Shown here piece by piece: positions 53,425 to 61,735 of a stretch of DNA of 64,000 nt. The DNA lies in assembly GCF_010728155.1 (NCBI RefSeq), contig NZ_AP022605.1, positions 3,782,001 through 3,846,000 on the forward strand, in the 5' to 3' direction. The notes under the pieces were generated by a model that did not search any database, had not been told where the DNA came from, and saw nothing but the letters and a program-made list of their open reading frames with translations. A program made the translations under genes and the position numbers. Each line of letters begins with the position of its first letter. The stretch's first letter is position 1. The stretch comes from Mycolicibacterium doricum. Its GTDB lineage: Bacteria; Actinomycetota; Actinomycetes; Mycobacteriales; Mycobacteriaceae.

Positions 53425-55086
53425 TCATCGCCGGACGCCGGCCGGCGCCTCGTCATGGGTAGGTCGGGGCGGAGTCACTCGGATCCGATGAGCCTCTGGC
53501 CGCAACCAGTCGGGCAACCAGCGCGGCGGATCGTCGGAAGCCCGGTCGAAGACGCCGCCGGTCGGGTCGTCGACGCGTCCGCCGTAGCGGACCAGGTCGA
53601 GCTCTGGGCGGTAGATCTGCCTGATCACCAACGCGCACAACGTGATGACCGCGACATCGCGCAGAAGCACGGTGGCGGTGAACCACTGTTCGGGCAGACC
53701 GCGGTTGGACTCGCCGTAGAGGTAGAGCATGCGCGGCACCCAGACCAGTGCGTCGAGGGTCATCCACGCCAACAGGATTCGCCGGTGCGGCAGTGCCAGC
53801 ACGGCCAACGGGACCAGCCACAGCGAGAACTGCGGACTCCACACCTTGTTGGTCAGCAAGAACGCGGCCACCACGAGAAACGCCAGCTGCGCCACCCTCG
53901 GCCGCTGCCGCGCCGTCAGCGCGATGTATCCGATGGCGATGCAACACGAGGCGAACAGCACCGCGGTGACGGCGTTGAGGATCGTCGGCGGCTGCCAGAA
54001 ACCGAGGTCGGTGTCGAACCCCTGCCACCCCGTGAACGACTTGACGACGTTGTAGAGCGAGTCCATGTCGTCACCGCGACGGGTGTTGAGGCGGAAGAAC
54101 TCCGACCACCCGCGGGGGAACAGCGCCATGATCGGCAGGTTGACCAGCAGCCAGGTGGCGAACGCCGTCGCCGCTGTCTTCGCCACCTCGCGCAGCCGTC
54201 CGGTCCGCAGCGCCAACAGCACCAAGGGCACCAGCAGCAGCAGCGGATACAGTTTGGCCGCCACCCCGAGGCCGATCAGCGCACCGGCCGGCACCGGTCT
54301 TCGTCGAGCCCACGCCAGCATCGCGCCGACCGCGAAAGCCGTTGCCAGCGCATCGAAGTTGGTGAAGATCTGAAAGATCACCAACGGTGACGCGGCGACC
54401 AGCGCGGCATCCCACACGCGTCGGCCGGCCAGCATCGCCGTCGCCCACACGGTCGCCAGCCACGCCAGCGCCAGACCGAACGCGGCGATGTTGAAGAACA
54501 TCACCACCTCGGCGACCACCGGGATCGACGCCGCCCGTGTGACTGCGGAGTACGTCTTGGCCAGCGCCATCGACGCGTACTGGTACAGCCCGGTCAGCAC
54601 CGGGTACTCCATGTACCGCACTGCGACCTCGCCGTCGTAGGTGATGCGCGGCTCACCGCTGCCGTCGGTCTCGATCCAACTCGACTTATACGGGAACTTG
54701 CCTTGATTCAGCAGTTCCGCGGTGTAGAGCGGCACGGTGTCGGAGTAGCACAGCTCGTAGTACGCACGGTTGTTCTCCCAATTCGCCACCCGCTGATCGG
54801 CCGGTCCGCTGCCGGTGGTCTGCAGACACGCTGCCTTCGTCGAATAGCCCAGCGCCAGGAACACGACCGCGACGATCAGCATCACGCGCAGCGGCGTCAT
54901 GAAGCGCTGCCTGCCGATCAGTGCGTGCCGGCCGACCGGACCGCCGATGACGTCCGCGAGGGCCGCCCCGATCCGGTCGGTGCGGCTGGGCAGATCCCGG
55001 TCGTCGGCGCTGCGCAGATCCTGCGCGAGCGGCGACGGCGACACCCACCGGGGTTCCCGTTCGCCGGGCCCCTCGGGCCTCGTCAC
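53425..55086 (-). CDS. Polytopic mannosyltransferase-like membrane protein (Rv0051-like)
   Basis: 553 residues from GTG 55086, overlapping the ponA1 stop by four bases. About ten membrane helices are visible, with a first extracytoplasmic loop holding two Cys (ACLQTTG, YELCYSD) and the pattern GKFPYKSSW...[11 protein letters not shown]. This is a DUF2029/GT87-type glycosyltransferase that would use polyprenyl-phosphate mannose outside the membrane. The order after ponA1 matches Mycobacterium tuberculosis Rv0050-Rv0051. Confidence 0.85.
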   Translation of the reverse strand: MTRPEGPGEREPRWVSPSPLAQDLRSADDRDLPSRTDRIGAALADVIGGPVGRHALIGRQRFMTPLRVMLIVAVVFLALGYSTKAACLQTTGSGPADQRVANWENNRAYYELCYSDTVPLYTAELLNQGKFPYKSSWIETDGSGEPRITYDGEVAVRYMEYPVLTGLYQYASMALAKTYSAVTRAASIPVVAEVVMFFNIAAFGLALAWLATVWATAMLAGRRVWDAALVAASPLVIFQIFTNFDALATAFAVGAMLAWARRRPVPAGALIGLGVAAKLYPLLLLVPLVLLALRTGRLREVAKTAATAFATWLLVNLPIMALFPRGWSEFFRLNTRRGDDMDSLYNVVKSFTGWQGFDTDLGFWQPPTILNAVTAVLFASCCIAIGYIALTARQRPRVAQLAFLVVAAFLLTNKVWSPQFSLWLVPLAVLALPHRRILLAWMTLDALVWVPRMLYLYGESNRGLPEQWFTATVLLRDVAVITLCALVIRQIYRPELDLVRYGGRVDDPTGGVFDRASDDPPRWLPDWLRPEAHRIRVTPPRPTHDEAPAGVRR

Positions 55087-57650
55087 GGAGGCGGCGGCGG
55101 CCCAGGCGGTACGGGCACACCGGGAACGACCGGCTGGGGAACCACCGGCGCGGGTGCGACCGGCGCGGGCACCGGCTGGCCGACCGGCGGTGGCGGCCCG
55201 ACGGGAACCGTCGTCGGTGGGCCGAGCGGGATCGTGATGCCCGGGGCGACTTCGAGGGTCGGTTGGATCACCGTCTCCGATGGGGTCGGCACCGATGGGG
55301 TGGGCACCAAGGTGGACGTGGCCGTCGGCCGCGACGGCGCCTGCGGCACACCGGCGTACCCGCCGATCTCCTCCGGCTTCGGGAACGACTCGTTGTCGGT
55401 GCCCTCCAGCGCCCCGTCCATCGTGGCCTTCCAGATGTCCGACGGCAGACCGGACCCGTACACCGGGGAGCCCCACTTGTTCTCGAGCGGTTTGGTGCCG
55501 TCGACGGTGCCGACCCACACCGCCGTGGACAGCGACGGGGTGAACCCGACCATCCACGCGTCGCGGTTGTCGTCGGTGTCTCCGAGCTGGTTGGTACCGG
55601 TCTTGGCCGCCGACGGCCGCCCACCCGCCAGCGCGTGACCATTCGAGTACGCGGCGATCGGCTGCATGGCCGCGGTGGCGTTGTCGGCCACCCTCTTGTC
55701 GATGCGGCGCTCTCCGCTGTTGTCCTCCTGCGAGGCGTCGAACAGCACGTCACCCTGGGAGTTGACGACCTTCTGGACGAAGTGCGGCTTGCGGTAGACC
55801 CCGGAGGCGGCCAGCGTGGCGTATGCCGACGCCATGTCGATCACCCGGGACTGGTACTGGCCGAGCACGATGCCGTTGTTCGGCGGTCCGCCCTGCCCGT
55901 CCTCGCTGAGGGTGTGCTCGACGCCGGGGAAGCTCTCGGGGATACCGGCCTGGTGAGCAGCGTCGGCCACGTCCTGAGGTCCGTTGTCCAGTTCGAGCAT
56001 CAGGCGGTAGTAGCTGGTGTTCAGCGAGCGCTTGAGCGCCTCGGCGATGTTGCAGGTGCCACAGCTGTTGCCCTCGACGTTGCTGATCTTGATGCCGTCG
56101 ACCTCCAGCGGCGAGCTGTCGACCTGGTATCCCAGGCCGATGCCCTGCTGCAGCGCGGCCACGAGCGCGAACACCTTGAACGACGAACCCGTCGGCAGGC
56201 CGGCCTGGGCGAAGTCGAACCCGTTGGCGTCGGAGCCGCCGTAGTAGGCCTTGACCCCGCCGGTCTTCGGATCGATCGACACCACCGCGGTCCGCATGTC
56301 GGGATCCTGACCGTCGAGGTATTCCGCGACCGCCTCCTCGGCCGCCCGCTGCGCCTTCGGGTCGATCGTCGTGGTGATCTGCAGCCCCTCGGTGTTGAGT
56401 TGCTGCTCGCTGATGTCGAACAGCTCGAGCAGTTCACGTTGCACCTGACGCTCGATGAGCCCGTTCGGGCCGGTCGTCTGGTTCTGGGTGCGCGCGACGT
56501 CCGGCGGGACCGTCGGCGGGAACACCTGGGCGGCGCGGTCGGTGTCCGAAAGCGCCCCGATCTCGACCATCCCGTCGAGCACCCAGTTCCACCGGTCGGC
56601 GGCACCCTCGGGGTCGACGGCCGGGTCGAGCGCCGACGGACGCTGGATCAGGGTCGCCAGCAGCGCGCCCTCGGCGACGGTGAGCTCCTCGACCGGCTTG
56701 TTGAAGTAGGCCTTCGACGCCGCGGCCACGCCGTAGGCGCCGCGACCGAAGTAGATGATGTTCAGATACGACTGCAACACCTGGTCTTTGGACCACTCGC
56801 CGGACATCTTCGTCGAGATGACCAGCTCCTTGGCCTTACGCGTGATGCCACCCAACCCGCCCCGCTCGGAGCCGACCAGAGCGTTCTTCACGTACTGCTG
56901 GGTGATCGTCGACCCGCCCTGCAGGTCACCGCCGAACAGGTTGTTCTTGAACGCGCGGGCGAAGCCGGTGAACGAGAAGCCCGGATTGGAGTAGAAGTCG
57001 CGATCCTCGGCGGCCATCACGGCGTCCCGCACATGCACCGGGATCTGGCCGATGTTGACGTCGACGCGGTTGCCCTCGGGCGGGACGATCTTCGCGATCT
57101 CGCTGCCGTCGCTGGCAAGGATCGTCGACACCTGATTCGTCCGGATGTCGCCCGGGTTCGGTACGTCGACGATCAGGTACGCCATACCGAATGTCACCAG
57201 CGGCAGCACGATCAGCACCACGGCCGCGGCGATCAGCCCGCGCTTGACCAACCCCCCGTTGACGCGCTCACGCCAATGTCGACGCCCGCCGGGCGGACCA
57301 GACGGACCGTCACCGCCTCCGCCGGGGCCGCGTGGCGGCGGTGGCATCTGGGGAGGGGTGCCCTCGAGAGCGGCCTTTACCACGTCGATCGGATCACGCA
57401 GATGAGCCGGCGGCTCGTCACGGAACTGCGGCAGGACCGCGGTGCGCTTGTCGTCGGGCGCCCGCGGCGGACGGTTACGGGCAGCCGGTTCGGATGGCCG
57501 GCGGGACGGGCCCTGGGCGGGACGAGGCGGACGGCCCCGAGCTGCCTGCCGTGGGCCGCGGTCTCCTGGAGGCGGCGCCCCGCCACGGTCCGCCGGGTGT
57601 CCCTTGCGGACATCGTCGACCGACCGTTCGTGGTGCCCTTCGCTATTCAC
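55083..57650 (-). CDS. ponA1: Bifunctional penicillin-binding protein PonA1
   Basis: 855 residues. A Pro/Arg-rich cytoplasmic region (1-130) is followed by one membrane helix (GLIAAAVVLIVLPLVTFGMAYLIV). The GT51 transglycosylase carries AAEDRDFYSNPGF, GGSTITQQYVKNAL and KAKELVISTKM. The transpeptidase has SxxK in TGSSFKVFAL, SLN and AKTGTN. A long Pro-rich tail ends GPPPPP. The enzyme polymerises and cross-links peptidoglycan. Its stop overlaps the mannosyltransferase start, and its start overlaps the end of the DUF5318 gene, so the three are probably co-transcribed. Confidence 0.97.
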   Translation of the reverse strand: MNSEGHHERSVDDVRKGHPADRGGAPPPGDRGPRQAARGRPPRPAQGPSRRPSEPAARNRPPRAPDDKRTAVLPQFRDEPPAHLRDPIDVVKAALEGTPPQMPPPPRGPGGGGDGPSGPPGGRRHWRERVNGGLVKRGLIAAAVVLIVLPLVTFGMAYLIVDVPNPGDIRTNQVSTILASDGSEIAKIVPPEGNRVDVNIGQIPVHVRDAVMAAEDRDFYSNPGFSFTGFARAFKNNLFGGDLQGGSTITQQYVKNALVGSERGGLGGITRKAKELVISTKMSGEWSKDQVLQSYLNIIYFGRGAYGVAAASKAYFNKPVEELTVAEGALLATLIQRPSALDPAVDPEGAADRWNWVLDGMVEIGALSDTDRAAQVFPPTVPPDVARTQNQTTGPNGLIERQVQRELLELFDISEQQLNTEGLQITTTIDPKAQRAAEEAVAEYLDGQDPDMRTAVVSIDPKTGGVKAYYGGSDANGFDFAQAGLPTGSSFKVFALVAALQQGIGLGYQVDSSPLEVDGIKISNVEGNSCGTCNIAEALKRSLNTSYYRLMLELDNGPQDVADAAHQAGIPESFPGVEHTLSEDGQGGPPNNGIVLGQYQSRVIDMASAYATLAASGVYRKPHFVQKVVNSQGDVLFDASQEDNSGERRIDKRVADNATAAMQPIAAYSNGHALAGGRPSAAKTGTNQLGDTDDNRDAWMVGFTPSLSTAVWVGTVDGTKPLENKWGSPVYGSGLPSDIWKATMDGALEGTDNESFPKPEEIGGYAGVPQAPSRPTATSTLVPTPSVPTPSETVIQPTLEVAPGITIPLGPPTTVPVGPPPPVGQPVPAPVAPAPVVPQPVVPGVPVPPGPPPPP

Positions 57651-58068
57651 TCGCCGTACGCGCGCTCTTACGCGCCGACCGGGTCCCGCGCGGGGCCTTG
57701 GGCGGCCGCGCCGCGCCGAGCACGTAAGACTTCACCAGATGATTCCATTCACAGGTTCGGCATACCTCCACCACGTGTACGGAGAACTCGTCGAACTTGG
57801 TGGCCAGCAGGACCAGCTCCTCGGCAGTGCGCGCCGAACCCGACACCGGGCCGAGGTGATCCCCGAACACCCACGAGACCAGGGTCAACTGCTCTTTACG
57901 GCAGATCGGGCACATCACCGAACTCGGCTTGCCATGGAACTTCGCGGCGCGCAGCAGGTAGGGGTTGGCGTCGCAGACCTCCGAGACGCCGGTGCGTCCC
58001 GAGTAGACCTCGGCCAGCAGGGACCGGCGCCTCAGCGCGTAGTCCACCACCTGTCTCTGCAATCGCAC
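57643..58068 (-). CDS. DUF5318 protein (Rv0049-like)
   Basis: 141 residues from GTG 58068. It contains two CxxC pairs, likely a zinc ribbon (MCPICRKEQLTLVSW and VCRTCEWNHLVKSY), and a basic tail (RGTRSARKSARTASE). It overlaps ponA1 by eight bases. Position and sequence match the conserved gene upstream of ponA1 in mycobacteria. Function unknown. Confidence 0.88.
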   Translation of the reverse strand: MRLQRQVVDYALRRRSLLAEVYSGRTGVSEVCDANPYLLRAAKFHGKPSSVMCPICRKEQLTLVSWVFGDHLGPVSGSARTAEELVLLATKFDEFSVHVVEVCRTCEWNHLVKSYVLGAARPPKAPRGTRSARKSARTASE

Positions 58069-58179
58069 GGTGACCAGAGTACGTCGGCCCGTTCGGGGCC
58101 GAGCGTGAGACGCCGCAACGTAACCTCCGATTCCGCGTCGGGCCTGCGGTATTGCCTACCGAACTCTTACGATCTCGGC

Positions 58180-59061
58180 GTGGCGGTGAGCAGCTCAGGG
58201 CGGCAGACGGCGGGGACCCGGGCAAAAGACAGCGACCGCAACGACACCTGCCAGGTGCTCGACACCGCGCTCAGCGAGGGGCAGCTGTCGATGGCTGAGC
58301 ACGGCGCGCGCGTAAAGGCCGCCACCCACGCCGCGACGCTGGGTGATCTGCAGGCGCTGGTGTCCGATCTGCAGACCGGCAACGCGCCGGTCCAGTTGCC
58401 GGATCTGGGCAAGCCCAAAACCCCGCGCCGCGTCTGGTCGTCGACCGGCTGGGGGCTGAAGGCGGCGATGGCCGTCGCCCTCGTCGTCCTCGGCATGTGC
58501 ATCGGCTGGGGGCTGTACGGCAACACCAGTTCGCCGTTGAACTTCCAGAGCGACCCGGGCGCCAATTCCGACGGCATCGAACCCGCAGTGCTCACCCCGC
58601 CGCGACAGCTGCAGTCCCTCAACGGGCTCAGCGGGCTTTTCGAGCAGATGCGGCGGCGGTTCGGCAGCACTATGGGATACGAACTCGACATCCACTCCGA
58701 CCACGCGTCGCTGGACCGGCCGGACCCGACGGACCACCGGCGCCGGCAGAACTACGACTATCGCGGCGGATGGGGCGATCCGTGGGGCTCGCCCAGCACT
58801 CTCACTAGCGACGATCGGCTCGTCGACCTGGCCAGGTTCGACTACGAGAAGACGCTCGCGGTGCTGCGCGGAGCACCCGACACCCTCGGGATGAGCCGCG
58901 CCGACATCACCGACACCTGGGTGCGGATCGGGCCGTCCGCCGACCCGGCCACCCCCGACATCGTCAACGTCGAGATCATCGCCAACAGCGACTTCGGGAC
59001 CGGGCGCATCGAGCTGTACCCGGACGGCGCCACCAAGGCGATCTGGTCACCGCGCAGCTGA
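58180..59061 (+). CDS. Membrane protein, Rv0048c-like
   Basis: 293 residues from GTG 58180 (VAVSSSGRQTAGTRAKDSDRNDTCQVLDTALSEGQLSMAEHGARVKAATHAATLGDLQALVSDL). The DUF1707-like region RAKDSDRNDTCQVLD...LGDL is followed by one membrane helix (AAMAVALVVLGMCIGWGLYG) and an outer domain of about 170 residues. It is divergent from the DUF5318 gene with 111 bases between them. Function unknown; the place is conserved in mycobacteria. Confidence 0.85.
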   Translation: MAVSSSGRQTAGTRAKDSDRNDTCQVLDTALSEGQLSMAEHGARVKAATHAATLGDLQALVSDLQTGNAPVQLPDLGKPKTPRRVWSSTGWGLKAAMAVALVVLGMCIGWGLYGNTSSPLNFQSDPGANSDGIEPAVLTPPRQLQSLNGLSGLFEQMRRRFGSTMGYELDIHSDHASLDRPDPTDHRRRQNYDYRGGWGDPWGSPSTLTSDDRLVDLARFDYEKTLAVLRGAPDTLGMSRADITDTWVRIGPSADPATPDIVNVEIIANSDFGTGRIELYPDGATKAIWSPRS

Positions 59062-59122
59062 GCAGCCGGTCCAGGTGACCGGCAGGCGAACACAAGGCAA
59101 CACCCCGGTGTGGCGTCGAGTA

Positions 59123-59135
59123 TATCGACGCGATA
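59123..59135. promoter_or_regulatory. Palindrome TATCG-ACG-CGATA upstream of padR
   Basis: A perfect 5-bp inverted repeat lies about 60 bases before the padR start, with TATCTT close behind it. PadR proteins commonly bind such sites in their own promoters. Binding is inferred. Confidence 0.45.
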
Positions 59136-59196
59136 GTATCTTGCGAGATGTCGATGCGTCGTAGCGACGGTGCAGATCGTGAGGAGGTGGTTCACA

Positions 59197-59742
59197 GTGC
59201 TCGAACTCGCCATCCTGGGTCTGTTGCTGGAATCGCCCATGCACGGCTACGAACTGCGTAAACGCCTCACCGGTCTGCTCGGTGCGTTCCGCGCCTTCTC
59301 ATACGGTTCGCTGTACCCCGCGCTGCGTCGCATGCAGATCGACGGACTGATCGTCGAGGACGCCGCGCCTGCGGGCACGGTGACGCGTCGACGAGCCCGG
59401 CGGGTCTACCAGCTCACCGACGCCGGCAAGCAGCGCTTCACCGAGCTCGTGGCCGACACCGGTCCGCAGAACTATTCCGACGACGGATTCGGTGTGCATC
59501 TGGCCTTCTTCAACCGCACCCCGGCGGAAGCCCGAATGCGGATCCTGGAAGGTCGCCGTCGTCAGGTGGAGGAACGTCGCGAAGGTCTGCGTGAAGCAGT
59601 TGCGCGGGCCAGCACCTCATTCGACCGCTACACCCGGCAGTTGCACCAGTTGGGGTTGGAGTCCAGCGAGCGAGAAGTGAAGTGGCTCAACGAACTCATC
59701 GCGGCGGAACGCCTCGGGCAGGGCAGTCCGGACAACTCGTGA
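59197..59742 (+). CDS. PadR family regulator (Rv0047c-like)
   Basis: 181 residues from GTG 59197, with GAGGAGGTGG just upstream. The winged helix reads LELAILGLLLESPMHGYELRKRLTGLLGAFRAFSYGSLYPALRRMQIDGLIVED, followed by a long C-terminal dimerisation helix region (RMRILEGRRRQVEERREGLREAVARAS). It precedes ino1 by 69 bases on the same strand and may control it. Confidence 0.93.
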   Translation: MLELAILGLLLESPMHGYELRKRLTGLLGAFRAFSYGSLYPALRRMQIDGLIVEDAAPAGTVTRRRARRVYQLTDAGKQRFTELVADTGPQNYSDDGFGVHLAFFNRTPAEARMRILEGRRRQVEERREGLREAVARASTSFDRYTRQLHQLGLESSEREVKWLNELIAAERLGQGSPDNS

Positions 59743-59811
59743 GCACAGCCTTGAACCGGGGCGACCACAGACAGCACCACCGTATTTCAGTAGGAGAGGG
59801 AGAGATCGGCC

Positions 59812-60891
59812 ATGACTGAGCACGCAGGAGACATCCGGGTCGCCATTGTCGGCGTTGGAAACTGCGCGTCCTCGCTTGTGCAGGGCGTGCAGTACTACAA
59901 AGACGCGGACGAGAACGCGACCGTGCCCGGTCTAATGCACGTTCGCTTCGGGCCCTACCACGTCCGCGACGTCAAGTTCGTCGCCGCCTTCGACGTCGAC
60001 GCCAAGAAGGTCGGCTTCGACCTGTCCGAGGCGATCTTCGCGTCGGAGAACAACACCATCAAGATCGCCGACGTGCCGCCGACCGACGTCGCCGTGCAGC
60101 GCGGCCCGACCCTCGACGGCATCGGCAAGTACTACGCCGACACCATCGAGGTGTCCGACGCCGAGGCCGTCGACGTGGTCAAGGCGCTCAAGGACGCGCA
60201 GGTCGACGTGCTGGTGTCCTACCTGCCGGTGGGCTCCGAGGAGGCCGACAAGTTCTACGCGCAATGCGCGATCGACGCCGGCGTGGCGTTCGTCAACGCG
60301 CTGCCGGTGTTCATCGCCAGCGATCCGGTGTGGGCGAAGAAGTTCGAGGATGCCGGCGTGCCGATCGTCGGCGACGACATCAAGAGCCAGGTCGGCGCCA
60401 CCATCACCCACCGCGTGATGGCGAAGCTGTTCGAGGACCGCGGTGTGCAGCTCGACCGCACCATGCAGCTCAACGTCGGCGGCAACATGGATTTCCTCAA
60501 CATGCTCGAGCGTTCCCGGCTGGAGTCCAAGAAGATCTCCAAGACCCAGGCCGTCACCAGCAACCTGCAGCGCGAGTTCAACACCAAAGACGTGCACATC
60601 GGCCCGTCCGACCACGTCGGCTGGCTCGACGACCGCAAGTGGGCCTACGTCCGCCTCGAAGGCCGCGCCTTCGGTGACGTGCCGCTGAACCTGGAGTACA
60701 AGCTGGAGGTGTGGGATTCTCCGAACTCCGCCGGCGTCATCATCGACGCGGTCCGCGCCGCGAAGATCGCCAAGGACCGGGGCATCGGTGGACCCGTCGT
60801 CGCCGCCTCGGCCTACCTGATGAAGAGCCCGCCGCAGCAGCTGCCCGACGACGTCGCCCGCACGCATCTGGAAACCTTCATCGAGGGCTGA
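59812..60891 (+). CDS. ino1: Inositol-3-phosphate synthase
   Basis: 359 residues from ATG 59812 (GGAGAGGGAGAG upstream). The Rossmann start [20 protein letters not shown] binds NAD. Core motifs include [34 protein letters not shown] and [28 protein letters not shown] active-site runs. It converts glucose 6-phosphate to inositol phosphate, the precursor of phosphatidylinositol, mannosides and mycothiol. Same position as Rv0046c. Confidence 0.97.
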   Translation: MTEHAGDIRVAIVGVGNCASSLVQGVQYYKDADENATVPGLMHVRFGPYHVRDVKFVAAFDVDAKKVGFDLSEAIFASENNTIKIADVPPTDVAVQRGPTLDGIGKYYADTIEVSDAEAVDVVKALKDAQVDVLVSYLPVGSEEADKFYAQCAIDAGVAFVNALPVFIASDPVWAKKFEDAGVPIVGDDIKSQVGATITHRVMAKLFEDRGVQLDRTMQLNVGGNMDFLNMLERSRLESKKISKTQAVTSNLQREFNTKDVHIGPSDHVGWLDDRKWAYVRLEGRAFGDVPLNLEYKLEVWDSPNSAGVIIDAVRAAKIAKDRGIGGPVVAASAYLMKSPPQQLPDDVARTHLETFIEG

Positions 60892-60930
60892 CCCGCCTTT
60901 CTGCCTTTCGCGCCTTTCTGCCTTTCGCGC

Positions 60931-60964
60931 CTTTCGCGCCCAAACGAACGTTTGGGCGCGAAAG
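60931..60964 (+). terminator. 16-bp perfect hairpin after ino1
   Basis: CTTTCGCGCCCAAACG and CGTTTGGGCGCGAAAG are exact inverted copies around two A bases, 39 bases after the ino1 stop. No T run follows. Just before it the unit TTTCTGCC/TTTCGCGCC is repeated several times. The likely role is transcription termination. Confidence 0.75.
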
Positions 60965-60984
60965 TGCGGGGAGATTTCACCATT

Positions 60985-61608
60985 ACGTCGATCTCGGCGG
61001 CGGCGTTAGGGTCGCTCGCGGTGGGCCTACCGGGGCACGGTCGCTCGGCGTGGCGGGAGGACGCCGACTACGGGCCGAAGCTCAACGCCGAGACGCTGCG
61101 GGCCGTGCTGCGCGAATGGGCGCCGGAACCGCGACTGGTCGTCGGTACGTCGCTGGGCAGGGTTGACCGCGTTGCGGATCGCGGCCACCGAACCGGCGCT
61201 GGTGCCCGAACTGGTACTCGTCGACGTCACACCTCGGCCCCGGCACGCCATGAGCAGATGACCAAGGCGCAGCTCGGCGGCGGCGCGCTGGTCCAGGGTG
61301 ACCGCACCTTCCCGTCTTTCGAGGCGATGCTCGACCTAACCGTCGCCGCCTCCCCGCACCGGGACCGCAACTCGTTGCGCAAGGGTGACGGCTTGAAGGG
61401 CTGTGGGACGACGTCCCCGCGATAACCATGCCTACGACGCTGGCGCGCGGCGCCAAGTCGTTCTTCGTCAGCGACGCCGACGCATTCGCCGAGGCGCCCG
61501 GTTTCCGGCGCACCCACGTGGTCGAGGACGCCGGGCACGCCGTGCAGGGTGAGCAACCGCAGGCCCTGGTCGACATCCTGCGCGCAGTGCTCACCGGTCA
61601 GAGCTGAG
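60985..61608 (+). pseudogene. Alpha/beta hydrolase, Rv0045c-like, decayed
   Basis: Pieces in several frames follow the order of Mycobacterium tuberculosis Rv0045c: VGLPGHGRSAWREDADYGPKLNAETLRAVLREWAPEPRLVVGTSLG (nucleophile elbow), FPSFEAMLDLTVAASPHRD, GLKGLWDDVP and finally TLARGAKSFFVSDADAF..., HVVEDAGHAVQGEQPQALVDILRAVLTG. The N-terminal domain with the oxyanion strand is missing, and at least three frameshifts lie between the pieces. The place after ino1 is that of the orthologue. Confidence 0.78.
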
Positions 61609-61625
61609 CGACGGGCGTCGCGGCG

Positions 61626-61658
61626 TCTCACCTGCTGTTCACCTGTTGATCGCCTACT
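61626..61658 (+). promoter_or_regulatory. PHO-box-like repeat upstream of phoX
   Basis: Three 11-base units stand in line: TCTCACCTGCT, GTTCACCTGTT and GATCGCCTACT. The middle one carries the exact GTTCACC core known from actinobacterial PhoP/RegX3 sites, and spacing is the expected 11 bases. It lies about 78 bases before the PhoX start, so phosphate-starvation control by SenX3-RegX3 is likely. Confidence 0.6.
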
Positions 61659-61735
61659 GCACGTCCGGCTGCCGTAGGTTTCCGCGCGACCGGCCGCTCA
61701 GCCCGCGGCCGTAAAGATGGAAGGACTCTGCCGGC

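Noticed and set aside
55263..58073. 936-codon open frame on the plus strand opposite ponA1
   Set aside because: It is antisense to a clear penicillin-binding protein, has the Arg/Gly/Asp-heavy composition of a GC-rich shadow frame, and shows no recognisable domain.
60901..60931. Short TTTCTGCC/TTTCGCGCC repeats considered as a CRISPR or VNTR
   Set aside because: The units are only 8-9 bases, few and unspaced, and run into the hairpin. They look like slippage next to a terminator.
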